Assembly (NCBI GenBank): GCA_964412555.1
Contig: CAYPPG010000012.1
Span: 62,001 to 126,000, forward strand
Reading direction: 5' to 3'
Source: CAYPPG01 sp964412555
GTDB taxonomy: Bacteria; Hinthialibacterota; Hinthialibacteria; Hinthialibacterales; Hinthialibacteraceae
Length of the DNA: 64,000 nt
Under the pieces are notes generated by a model. It did no database searches. It saw only the letters and a program-made list of their open reading frames with translations, and was not told where the DNA came from. A program made the translations under genes and the position numbers. This document shows positions 43,900 to 52,325 of this stretch, piece after piece (positions within the stretch are counted from its first letter, which is position 1; each line of letters starts with the position of its first letter).

Positions 43900-44583
43900 T
43901 CAATTGATCGATAAATATTCCGGGGTTACGAATAATTCACCTTCTACGAATCCCAACGCCTCATACGCTCCCCGCAAAGTTTCGAGTGTATCTTCGACAA
44001 CACGCCGGCGGGGAAAAAGATCTTCGTCCAAACTGCAGGCTTGAATTACTTGCTTTTTCGTCAAACGCATTCCCTCTTTCACAAAGAGGCGATAAATGAA
44101 CAAGAGGCGTTGACGCATGGCTTCATCCTCTTCATAAAAAAGAACTTGTTTGAGTGGAGATAAGACTTTGGCACGTTCCTCTTCTGTCCCGGGATCAAAC
44201 GCTGAAGTAATTTTACTTGCTTCTTCATCTTTTGACAGCTGAAGGAAATAGCCCAGTTGTTTTTCCGATAAAGGTTTTTTACTTCGAGCGAATCGTTGTA
44301 AAGTATGATCAAGCGCTCCTTTTAAGACTGCCCGATCAATTGAATACCCGTAATGAGATAAATGGAGATTTTTAAAATAGGTGGCCAAATGTTCAACAGC
44401 CTTGATTACTTCGTCAAAGAGCATGCGAGCATGTTTTTTGGCAAATATCTTGGCTACATATTCTTCAATATCCCATTCTCTCATCAAATAATTTTTTATT
44501 CGTTCCCGCATCCGAAGTTCATCTGCCGTCACTCGTCTTCTTTTGCGATTTTTTTCCGTCTTCGGTTCAGCGTATACCTGCAT
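43900..44583 (-). CDS. Hypothetical helical protein
   Basis: The 227-residue product is almost entirely helical and highly charged. It has a basic N terminus (KTEKNRKRRRVTADELRMRER), an EEYVAKIFAKKHARMLFDEV segment, and a C-terminal part (LTKKQVIQACSLDEDLFPRR) that could be a winged-helix-like end. No signal or membrane segment is seen. The ATG at 44583 is chosen because GAGAGGGG lies five bases upstream. I do not recognise the family; a nucleic-acid-associated role is possible only from the basic N terminus. Confidence 0.65.
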   Translation of the reverse strand: MQVYAEPKTEKNRKRRRVTADELRMRERIKNYLMREWDIEEYVAKIFAKKHARMLFDEVIKAVEHLATYFKNLHLSHYGYSIDRAVLKGALDHTLQRFARSKKPLSEKQLGYFLQLSKDEEASKITSAFDPGTEEERAKVLSPLKQVLFYEEDEAMRQRLLFIYRLFVKEGMRLTKKQVIQACSLDEDLFPRRRVVEDTLETLRGAYEALGFVEGELFVTPEYLSIN

Positions 44584-44994
44584 AGTACCCCTCTCATGCA
44601 AAGCGACTGATACCACACCACATAACTCATACCATATTTGTCCGAATAAATCAACAACTATTTTGAAAAAAAGTTATCGATGCCCCAGAGCTTCCCCTTC
44701 ATCTTAATATATGTATATAAAAATCGTGAAAATGCAAGCCTTTTTCATGCAAAAAATCCTTAAAGCGAATGATTTTTGGAATCACAACGCCATAAAAATC
44801 ATCTGCTTGACTCTTTTACGCAGGAACCATCTCTCTTGATTCATTCGAATGATCTCAGGATAATAAAACGGCCTTACTTTTTTTTCGTGGTTCCAATTTG
44901 GGGTATACGGAACTTGAAAGGTGAATTATGATATAGAGGTCTATGACGGATTTGCGGCATTCCGTTTACGATACAGAGGATACTTTAACGTGCA
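44584..44994. other. Intergenic region between divergent genes
   Basis: No gene or repeat is supported in these 411 bases. The stretch must contain promoters for the helical protein gene on the left and the STAS gene on the right, but I cannot place them with confidence. A TTTTTTTTCG run lies near 44880. Confidence 0.45.
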
Positions 44995-45675
44995 ATGAGT
45001 GATCTGGTCAAAAAATTATATGTTTGCTTAGACAAAGAATCGGAAGAGATTTTTTATGCTTCCATGGTCTTGGACAGTGGCTTGCAAGCGGATATGCGAA
45101 CTTCTTATGAAGTCAAAAAAGGGATGCTATTGTTGATGATGCCGGTTTCCGAAGAATGGGATGGCGGTGTCATTACCGAAAAGATTATTCAAGAAAATCC
45201 GGAAACCGTCGAGGCACAGATCAATAGAACCGAAGGACGCGGAAAATTCAATGTCCGTATCTTCACACGGGATGAACGGGAAATTGCCGATATGGTTCGC
45301 GCTGGTCGAATCAGCTACAAAACTCTGAAAATTGAAACCATGGAGGCAGGGCTTATCTCAACAATCAAAGTGAGCGGCCGATTGGTTGTCGAAACGGTTG
45401 GTCGTTTGCAACCGGTTCTTCGGGCGATTCCAGCCGAGAAAAAACTGATCTTACTCGACTTCACGTCCATCAGTTTCATTGCGAATACGAGTCTCAACAT
45501 GCTATATCTTATGTTGGAAGAATCTATTCAAAAAAAACGAATCATCAAAATTCTAGCCCAGGAGGAATCAAAAATTTATGAAATTTTGACGGATTCAAAA
45601 ATCAGTACCCTTATTTCAATTCATACGGATCGGGATGAAGCCGTAGCAGCCTTATTGCAGGAAACAATAATCTGA
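44995..45675 (+). CDS. STAS-domain protein, anti-sigma-antagonist-like
   Basis: The 226-residue product has a C-terminal STAS-like domain (about 120-220): STIKVSGRLVVETVGRLQPVL, LILLDFTSISFIANTSLNML, KRIIKILAQEES and a final helix. The Ser/Thr at ANTSLN corresponds to the phosphorylated position of SpoIIAA-type antagonists. The N-terminal ~115 residues are an unrelated alpha/beta region. By family it could take part in partner switching with an anti-sigma kinase; none is adjacent. It precedes rnc on the same strand. Confidence 0.72.
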   Translation: MSDLVKKLYVCLDKESEEIFYASMVLDSGLQADMRTSYEVKKGMLLLMMPVSEEWDGGVITEKIIQENPETVEAQINRTEGRGKFNVRIFTRDEREIADMVRAGRISYKTLKIETMEAGLISTIKVSGRLVVETVGRLQPVLRAIPAEKKLILLDFTSISFIANTSLNMLYLMLEESIQKKRIIKILAQEESKIYEILTDSKISTLISIHTDRDEAVAALLQETII

Positions 45676-45837
45676 TGTCAAAATAAAAGTCAGTCATGAA
45701 CCGTTGTGGATCGAAAAGTAGTAGCCACTTCCTGTCGAGGGATCGTAATCGTTTCACGATTGGAAGTCGCTCCTATCTTTCAAATTCCATGTTTTTTTAT
45801 GATCGAAAATCAATTGGAATTGGACTATACATGGAGC

Positions 45838-46587
45838 ATGGAAAAGAACCAACTTCTTCAAGATGAGAAAAGACTCGAAGCGATTCGGGAACTCGCCGAA
45901 AGACTCGGATTTCCGGCAATGGATTTAAACCTTTTAAATTTGTCATTGTGCCATAGTTCCTATGCCAATGAACAGAATGACTACGCCAATTTCGGGAATG
46001 AACGATTAGAATTCTTGGGTGATTCGATTGTCGGATATACAGTAACTGAAGCGCTTTATCAAAACTATCCCGATTTGCGGGAAGGCCGTTTATCCAAAAT
46101 TAAATCGATTGTCGTCAGCAAACGGATTCTGGCCCAACGTACCATCGCTTTGGGTTTGGGCGATTATCTCTTGCTGGGTAAAGGGGAAGAACAGACCGGG
46201 GGGCGCACTCGGTTTTCCATTCTTGGCAACCTTTTTGAAAGTATCGTAGGGGCTATTCATCTTTCGGGTGGAATTGAAGCTTCGAAGCAGTTTGTATTGG
46301 ACGAATTGGAAGAAGAGATCGACAAGGCGGTACGCGGGGAAAGTATTATAGACTATAAGTCCAAATTACAGGAACTTGTGCAAAAGGAACATGGTATTCT
46401 GCCGACCTATAAATTGATTTCCGCCCGAGGTCCGGATCATGATAAGGAATTTGTAGTAGAAGTGTTCATCCGTGATCAACGAATCGGTATAGGAACCGGC
46501 AAAAGCAAAAAACGCGCGGAGAAAGCGTCCGCGGCTAATGCTCTTGAAAATCTCTATACAAATTGGGAAGGTTTTCAGAAAGAATGA
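45838..46587 (+). CDS. rnc: Ribonuclease III
   Basis: With the ATG at 45838 the product is 249 residues, a normal RNase III length. The catalytic block is NERLEFLGDSIV (residues ~54-65, with the signature ExxFLGD), followed by DLREGRLSKIKSIVVS and GNLFESIVGAIHLSGG. A C-terminal dsRNA-binding domain follows (DYKSKLQELVQKEHGILPTY, GTGKSKKRAEKASAANALE). It cleaves double-stranded RNA, including rRNA precursors. In-frame starts at 45706 (GTG) and 45799 (ATG) exist without better ribosome-binding sites. Its stop overlaps the next gene's start as ATGA. Confidence 0.95.
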   Translation: MEKNQLLQDEKRLEAIRELAERLGFPAMDLNLLNLSLCHSSYANEQNDYANFGNERLEFLGDSIVGYTVTEALYQNYPDLREGRLSKIKSIVVSKRILAQRTIALGLGDYLLLGKGEEQTGGRTRFSILGNLFESIVGAIHLSGGIEASKQFVLDELEEEIDKAVRGESIIDYKSKLQELVQKEHGILPTYKLISARGPDHDKEFVVEVFIRDQRIGIGTGKSKKRAEKASAANALENLYTNWEGFQKE

Positions 46588-47603
46588 AAGTGCTCCCTCT
46601 TTATTTGCCTCACCAAGGATGTTCCCATGTTTGCGTTTATTGCAATCAACCCTTGGTTGTGGGCACGACAAATGACAGACAAGATTGGCTGAGCCGTATT
46701 CAATCGCATATCACCAATCGGCCGGCTGAACAATGGGAGATTGCATTCTATGGAGGAACATTCAGTGGCTTGTCTCAAGAAGAAATGCAGGATTGTTTCA
46801 AAGATCTTTCTTCACTTCAAGCATGTAACAACATTCTTGGATATCGAATTTCAACTCGTCCCGATTGTATCGATTCCGATATTTTGAGTTTTTTGCGTGA
46901 AAAAAGAGTACGGACGATTGAATTGGGAGTCGAATCTCTGGATGATGAAGTTCTTCTACGAAGCGGCCGTGGCCATAATGCTTCTGTTTCCCGCAACGCT
47001 TGTTTGCAGGTAATACAAGCGGGATTCTCTTTAGGCGTACACCTCATGTGTGGATTACCGGGTCAAAACGAAGAATCCTGGAGAAGGACGGTCGAGGAGA
47101 TCATTCATGTCCAACCGGCGTTTGTACGAATCGCTCCTACTCTTGTTCTTAAAGGAACTCCGCTTGAACGTCTGTACCGGCGCGGAGCGTATGTTCCTAT
47201 GAATCTGGAAGATGCTATAAAACAATGCTGTTTTGCGTACGCTCGTTTTTATCGGGAAAGAATTCCGGTGGCGCGAATCGGCTTGGCATTATCCGATTCC
47301 ACCGGAGATGGAGCCAATAAAATCGTTGCCGGTCCCTGGCATCCGGCACTGCGGCATGAAGTAGAATCCCTGCTTGCAGGAGAAAATATTCTTCATCAGT
47401 TACGGAATGCAAATACCAACAGAGTCATTGTCAATCCAAAGGATTACTCTATCGTAATTGGAGCGAAGCGAAAAAACCTCGATTCTTGGAGAAAAGAGCT
47501 CCACAAAGAAGTGATTGTCGAACGCGAAGATCGGCAATTGAGGTATACATTTTCATTTCAGAATAATTTAAATTACTCACTTTTTCTATTACCCGATGAA
47601 TGA
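46584..47603 (+). CDS. Radical SAM protein linked to rnc, Elp3-like
   Basis: The 339-residue product has the SAM cluster motif HQGCSHVCVYCNQ (C13, C17, C20), EIAFYGGTFSGLS, RISTRPDCIDSDIL, TIELGVESLDDEVL and GVHLMCGLPGQNEESWRRT. This arrangement matches the rnc-linked radical SAM/Elp3-like family also found next to rnc in clostridia. The function is not established; these proteins lack the acetyltransferase half of true Elp3. It overlaps rnc by four bases and ruvX by eight, so the three are translationally coupled. Confidence 0.88.
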   Translation: MKVLPLYLPHQGCSHVCVYCNQPLVVGTTNDRQDWLSRIQSHITNRPAEQWEIAFYGGTFSGLSQEEMQDCFKDLSSLQACNNILGYRISTRPDCIDSDILSFLREKRVRTIELGVESLDDEVLLRSGRGHNASVSRNACLQVIQAGFSLGVHLMCGLPGQNEESWRRTVEEIIHVQPAFVRIAPTLVLKGTPLERLYRRGAYVPMNLEDAIKQCCFAYARFYRERIPVARIGLALSDSTGDGANKIVAGPWHPALRHEVESLLAGENILHQLRNANTNRVIVNPKDYSIVIGAKRKNLDSWRKELHKEVIVEREDRQLRYTFSFQNNLNYSLFLLPDE

Positions 47604-48018
47604 AACCGGCAGAATCTTAGCAATCGATGTAGGGAAAAAACGAATCGGATTGGCGCTGTCCGACAGTCTAAGAATCACCGCCCAACCTCATTCGTATATC
47701 GAAAATACCGACAATGTTTCTATAGTTGGAACCTTGCGTGAAATCATCCAGCAGGAAAATGTAATAGAAATCATCGTTGGAAATCCCAAAAGACTCGACG
47801 GATCATCCGGTGAAATGGCAAAAGAAGCCAAAGCGTTGGTAAAAGTATTGCGCGAGTCGATTCCACTGCCGGTTCGTCTTTGGGATGAGCGCTATTCGAC
47901 TCATGCCGCGGAAAGGGCATTGCTGGAAGGAAACGTCCGTCGAAAGAAACGGAAAAAGGTGATCGACCAAACCGCCGCCGCATGGATTTTGCAAGGGTAT
48001 CTCGATTCCAAACAATAA
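47596..48018 (+). CDS. ruvX: Putative pre-16S rRNA nuclease YqgF/RuvX
   Basis: The 140-residue RNase-H-fold protein has the YqgF motifs ILAIDVGKKRIGLALSD, EIIVGNPKRLDGSSGEMAKE, RLWDERYSTHAAERAL and a C-terminal DQTAAAWILQGYLD carrying the final acidic residue. YqgF processes the 5' end of 16S rRNA, and its overlap with rnc and the radical SAM gene makes a coherent RNA-processing operon. The ATG lies inside the end of the upstream gene. Confidence 0.93.
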   Translation: MNETGRILAIDVGKKRIGLALSDSLRITAQPHSYIENTDNVSIVGTLREIIQQENVIEIIVGNPKRLDGSSGEMAKEAKALVKVLRESIPLPVRLWDERYSTHAAERALLEGNVRRKKRKKVIDQTAAAWILQGYLDSKQ

Positions 48019-48112
48019 ACACTCTGGCGATTGCGCCGGTTTGAATAGTCAATACAGATTGCTCAATCGATATGGATGACTCAGTCTTTTCTTTATTCCA
48101 TTTGGTAGAACG

Positions 48113-50032
48113 ATGAACCTACTTGTTTCGATTCCGCTTGCTATCGCATTCGTGTGGCTTTTATGGAATAGTAATTATTTGATCGAGCCAGCGCTCCATC
48201 TTCGGACATTGCTTGCCGGCATTCTACCCATCATTACCTTTCTCCCTCCAGCTTATTGGATGTTAACAAAAATATCCAAGGGACAACAGTTACACTCAGA
48301 AGAAAAATGGTTATATGGTTCTTTCCTTTCTCTCGTTTTAGCAGCCGGTTTTGCATTTTTAGCCTTAACATTATCCATTGGATATTCTCTGACATTTTTG
48401 TGCATATCCGGTGTCAATATAATTCTTTTCCGCTCCTATTGGAAATCGCTGATTCCGATAGAAAATCAAAAATTATTTGATAAAAGCGAGAGTTCTGGAA
48501 ATTCTTATCTCTTGTTCATTCTCTTGAGTGTCAGTTTCATATGGGCAACATTGGCAGCCTTAACACCCCCTACGGGATATGACGCTCACGAATATCATTT
48601 AGCGGTTCCAGAGCAATATTTACAAACGGGCGCCTGGATTCAATTTCCCTATAATATTTACGCTGCGTTCCCCATGAACGTGGAGATGTTATATTTATGG
48701 CCCCTTTCCGTAGAAAGCACAGCGGGATGCACCGTTGTCAATTTCCTTTTTGCCGGATTGACGTGCCTTGCAATTTACTGCCTGATGAACGAATGGGGAT
48801 TTTCGAAACAATCATGGCTTGCTGTACTGGTATTCCTATCCACTGGACTTGTACTCCGTTTAGTCGTCCAAGCCAATATTGATATAGCGCTTGCGTGTTG
48901 CGCCGCTCTTCTCTTTTACAGTTATGAGCGATACAGGAAAGAAAAGAACCGGTTGGATTGGTTTCTCATGACTATCGTACTCGGGTTCGGTCTGGGTACG
49001 AAATATATCGCTATTCTTTCTCTCTTCATCCCATTTATCGCACTTGTCATCTTGGATATCATACTCAACCGGCGAAGCGATCTGATCAAACCCATGTTTT
49101 TTGTGATTTTCTGTGGTGGACTTCTTTTTCTTCCTTGGTTGATTCGAAATATCATACTCTATCACAATCCGATTTATCCTCTCTTATCATCTGTATTTGG
49201 TGGAAATCCTGACTTTTTTCATGCGCTGTTTCGGGAAGCCCACTCTCCCAAACCGGCAACAAGTCTCGAGCAAATCCTTACATTCTTTTGGCTGCCGATC
49301 GAGAAATCTTTTTCGACTTCATTAACCATGGGATTCACTCCCCTCTGGCTCTTCTGTATCCCCGTTTTCATGCACATCAAAAAAGACCATCCTATTCTAA
49401 GAATAGGTACATTCATGTTCACTTCTTATCTCATTTGGTTTTTCCTTACTCAACGTAATGACCGTTTTCTCGCGACTTTACTTCCTCTTATGGCTTTTCT
49501 CGCTGCAGTCGGATTTGAGTTCATGCAATATCGGCAAATCAAATCAATCTCCAAGATTGTCTTATACGGAATCATAATCATGCAATTGTGGACAGCCGGG
49601 AGTCTGATTTTATCGGAGAAAACAATTAACTATCTTTTTCTTCCCTCCTTCGAAGACGAGTATTTTCAAAGACATCTTCCTCACTATCGAGCCATCGCGG
49701 AACTCAATCACCTTCAGCAAGAAAAAAAAGGATATGTGCAGGATGTGCTGTTTATCGGAGAAGCCCAAACATATGGCGCCGATTTCAATGTAATCGCTCC
49801 GACAGTCTTCAATCATCACCCGCTGGAACAAGGATTACCGCCGTCGGTAACCCATATTCTTTACAATCGTTCGGAATTATCCCGTCTGCAAAAAGGATAT
49901 GGTCCTCTCGGTTGGCCTTTAGGAGATCGGCTGGAAACCTGGATACAACTTTCAAAAGGTTCCTTGCTTCACAAAATCTATGACGCAGTTCCGGAAATGC
50001 CGGATGTGGTAGTGGTTTATGAAGTCAGGTGA
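48113..50032 (+). CDS. Multi-spanning membrane glycosyltransferase, GT39/ArnT-like
   Basis: The 639-residue product has roughly 12 hydrophobic segments. After TM3-4 a loop carries TGYDAHEYHLAVPEQYLQTG, resembling the acidic catalytic loop of GT-C enzymes that use lipid-linked sugar donors (PMT/ArnT superfamily). Later come LGFGLGTKYIAILSLFIPF and the long C-terminal loop YAFPMN-type and RAIAELNHLQQEKK. It probably transfers a sugar from a polyprenyl carrier to a periplasmic acceptor. The acceptor is unknown. The ATG has a weak site and follows ruvX by 94 bases. Confidence 0.8.
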   Translation: MNLLVSIPLAIAFVWLLWNSNYLIEPALHLRTLLAGILPIITFLPPAYWMLTKISKGQQLHSEEKWLYGSFLSLVLAAGFAFLALTLSIGYSLTFLCISGVNIILFRSYWKSLIPIENQKLFDKSESSGNSYLLFILLSVSFIWATLAALTPPTGYDAHEYHLAVPEQYLQTGAWIQFPYNIYAAFPMNVEMLYLWPLSVESTAGCTVVNFLFAGLTCLAIYCLMNEWGFSKQSWLAVLVFLSTGLVLRLVVQANIDIALACCAALLFYSYERYRKEKNRLDWFLMTIVLGFGLGTKYIAILSLFIPFIALVILDIILNRRSDLIKPMFFVIFCGGLLFLPWLIRNIILYHNPIYPLLSSVFGGNPDFFHALFREAHSPKPATSLEQILTFFWLPIEKSFSTSLTMGFTPLWLFCIPVFMHIKKDHPILRIGTFMFTSYLIWFFLTQRNDRFLATLLPLMAFLAAVGFEFMQYRQIKSISKIVLYGIIIMQLWTAGSLILSEKTINYLFLPSFEDEYFQRHLPHYRAIAELNHLQQEKKGYVQDVLFIGEAQTYGADFNVIAPTVFNHHPLEQGLPPSVTHILYNRSELSRLQKGYGPLGWPLGDRLETWIQLSKGSLLHKIYDAVPEMPDVVVVYEVR

Positions 50033-50090
50033 AGAGGATTGATCATACGAATAATCATTCGGATTCAAACGAAGTCGATCGCGGATTACT

Positions 50091-51494
50091 CTAAATCGCG
50101 TGCAAATATTCTCCAATTGCTGTCACTTTGTTTTCATCCAATTCTTGCGGCTTATGATTATTCAAAATTTTTTCAACCGCCTCCGTAAGCCCATCTTTTA
50201 GGTCGCGTTGAATCTGCCCGGCATCGATGAGTCTTCGACTGACATAGGAAGGAGGAATCCACAACGATTGCCTGAAATATTCTACTGTATGGGGATGTTC
50301 ATAAAAAGTACGATATCCATCCCGTTGGCGGGCGACATCGTCAATGGCATCGAGCGCCAGATGGTGGGAATCGACATCCACTTCCGATGTAAGATGCCTG
50401 GCTCTAACGATCATGTCGTTTGTTAATTTCAGCATTCTTGAATCATACAAAGTTCCATATGCGAGATAACCAACATCATGGACAAGGGTAGCCCCTGATT
50501 GGACGGCCAAAATGATTCCTTCATATGCTTCCATACCGGCCTGACTATCAAGGCCAAGCGCATCGCTTCCACCGGCCGTTCCCCATGTCGGTAAATTGTA
50601 AAAATCACCCATGTCTGCATACATGCCGACGGTTTTGAACCATTCCGGTGCTCCGTATAGAACCTTGCCGCTTACCATATCCGCTGAGGAAGAATTCGCT
50701 CCATAAATAAACCGCACATTCTCGTTTTTGCATAAGGCAAGCACCAATCCGGCTAGTGACTCGGCGGAACCTTGCGCCACCGCTCCTGCCAAGGTGACGG
50801 GAGCCGCCACGCCGCAATTCGCACCCGCCGCATAGGCAAACGGGATTTCCCATTCTGCACAATACAAGAGTCTTTCAATCGAAGATTGGTCCATTGCTAG
50901 TGGAAAATTCGGTTCCAGGTATGCGATAAAAAATGGTTTTCGCTTGAGAATCTCTTCCCCTCCAGCAACGATGCACGCGAGCTGGTGAATATGCCGAATG
51001 TCATCGAGGGAAGTAGCAGTCACAACCAATGGTTTCGTCGTGTGTTGTACCATTTCAGCGAATACAGCCGGATATAATTTTGTCGGCTCGACTTCCGTGG
51101 GAAGAGCCATCGACATGATGAACTGAAATTCCGGTAGTGCATCGGCAATCAGAACATTGGTGCGAACATCGGCAAGCATCGAAGGGCGAACATATCCCGC
51201 GTATTGGTCGACATTGAAGAGGGCATCGGAACCCGGCCCGAAATACGTACTCCCCATCATCAAGTTCATCGCCCGATAGCCTTCCCGATTGAACATCTGG
51301 ATCTTCGGATTGACTTTCGCCAGAGCGTCTTCGACCATGTCTCTTGGTAATAGGAGCCTTCCATCGCTTTTTTTCGCACCAGCACCGAGTAGCAGTTCTT
51401 CTGCTTCTTCATGTTCAACCTGAAGACCGGTTTTCTCCAGCAATGTCAAGGAGGCATCATGGATTTTTTGTTGTTTTGCTTTCGATAAGAACAT
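50091..51494 (-). CDS. MttB-family methyltransferase lacking pyrrolysine
   Basis: The 467-residue product fits the COG5598 trimethylamine methyltransferase family: LLEKTGLQVEHEEAEELLLG, TYFGPGSDALFNVD, PLVVTATSLDDIRHIHQLAC, AGANCGVAAPVTLAGAVAQG, and SQAGMEAYEGIILAVQSGAT. The gene has no in-frame TAG, so it belongs to the non-pyrrolysine branch, some of which demethylate glycine betaine or other quaternary amines using a corrinoid protein. No corrinoid protein or MtbA-like partner is adjacent, so the substrate is open. GGAATGGGG lies about eleven bases before the ATG. Confidence 0.9.
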   Translation of the reverse strand: MFLSKAKQQKIHDASLTLLEKTGLQVEHEEAEELLLGAGAKKSDGRLLLPRDMVEDALAKVNPKIQMFNREGYRAMNLMMGSTYFGPGSDALFNVDQYAGYVRPSMLADVRTNVLIADALPEFQFIMSMALPTEVEPTKLYPAVFAEMVQHTTKPLVVTATSLDDIRHIHQLACIVAGGEEILKRKPFFIAYLEPNFPLAMDQSSIERLLYCAEWEIPFAYAAGANCGVAAPVTLAGAVAQGSAESLAGLVLALCKNENVRFIYGANSSSADMVSGKVLYGAPEWFKTVGMYADMGDFYNLPTWGTAGGSDALGLDSQAGMEAYEGIILAVQSGATLVHDVGYLAYGTLYDSRMLKLTNDMIVRARHLTSEVDVDSHHLALDAIDDVARQRDGYRTFYEHPHTVEYFRQSLWIPPSYVSRRLIDAGQIQRDLKDGLTEAVEKILNNHKPQELDENKVTAIGEYLHAI

Positions 51495-51671
51495 GATAAA
51501 TGATCCCCATTCCTATTCATTGAAATGCAAGAAAGATCCTATCGCGAAAGCGAGGTCTTCCTCGTTTTCACAATATATCTGTGCTATTGTTGCGTCAATT
51601 GGATATATTGATAAAGTTAAATGTTGTGTCATTTTTTTGTGCAAGTGAAATCATTTCAGGAGGGGAGAGTC

Positions 51672-52306
51672 ATGGATAACGAAAACATCATCCAACCCCA
51701 TGATCGTTTTTTCACTAAAACCTTTTCCCACTTAGAAACCGTAGAAGATATTTTTTAACGGAATATTTCTCTTCTTGCAGATTGTTTACTTCCCGGCTTT
51801 TTAGAAAATGCCGGTGATAAGTTCGTCTCAGCGGAGCTAAAAAGATATTACTCAAAGCTCAACTCAAAAATGGGGATGACATGTATCTATAGTTGCTTTT
51901 GGAACATACAAAGTTATCATGAACCACAAGTCGATTATGACTTGTTACAATATATGATGCGAATTTGGGAGAACGTGAAGGGAAAAGGGAAACAACTGAC
52001 AAGATCACCAAAGAACAGGTAAAGGAAGGGGTAATGAAAGCCTTGCCCCGTGGAGGAGAAAAACTGATGCCTACTTTGTTTGAACAACTGAAAGAAGAAG
52101 GCCGTGAAGAAGGTCGTGAAGAAATTCTGCAGGAAGGTATTGAACTAGTCCTATTGATCTTGGAATTGAAATATGGGAAAGAAGGCCTTTTTTTACAACC
52201 AAAAATTCGCAGTATCAACTCCTTGGTTAAATTGAGAGAGGTGAAACAACTCTTACAAACAGATGTCCCTCTTCAGAAACTGAGTGATCTACTGGATACC
52301 ATGTAA
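51672..52306 (+). pseudogene. Rpn-family recombination-promoting nuclease/transposase-like gene, frameshifted
   Basis: After AGGAGGGGAG the ATG at 51672 opens IQPHDRFFTKTFSHLETVED, the usual start of the Rpn/PD-(D/E)XK transposase-like family, then hits TAA at 51757. Downstream pieces in other frames continue the family, including SYHEPQVDYDLLQYMMRIWE near 51910-51970. The last frame (51965-52306) ends GIELVLLILELKYGKEGLFL and LLDTM, the typical C terminus. At least two frameshifts or stops separate the pieces, so the gene is inactive. Family members promote recA-independent recombination and spread between genomes. Confidence 0.78.
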
Positions 52307-52325
52307 ATATCTCTAACTTCATTAC

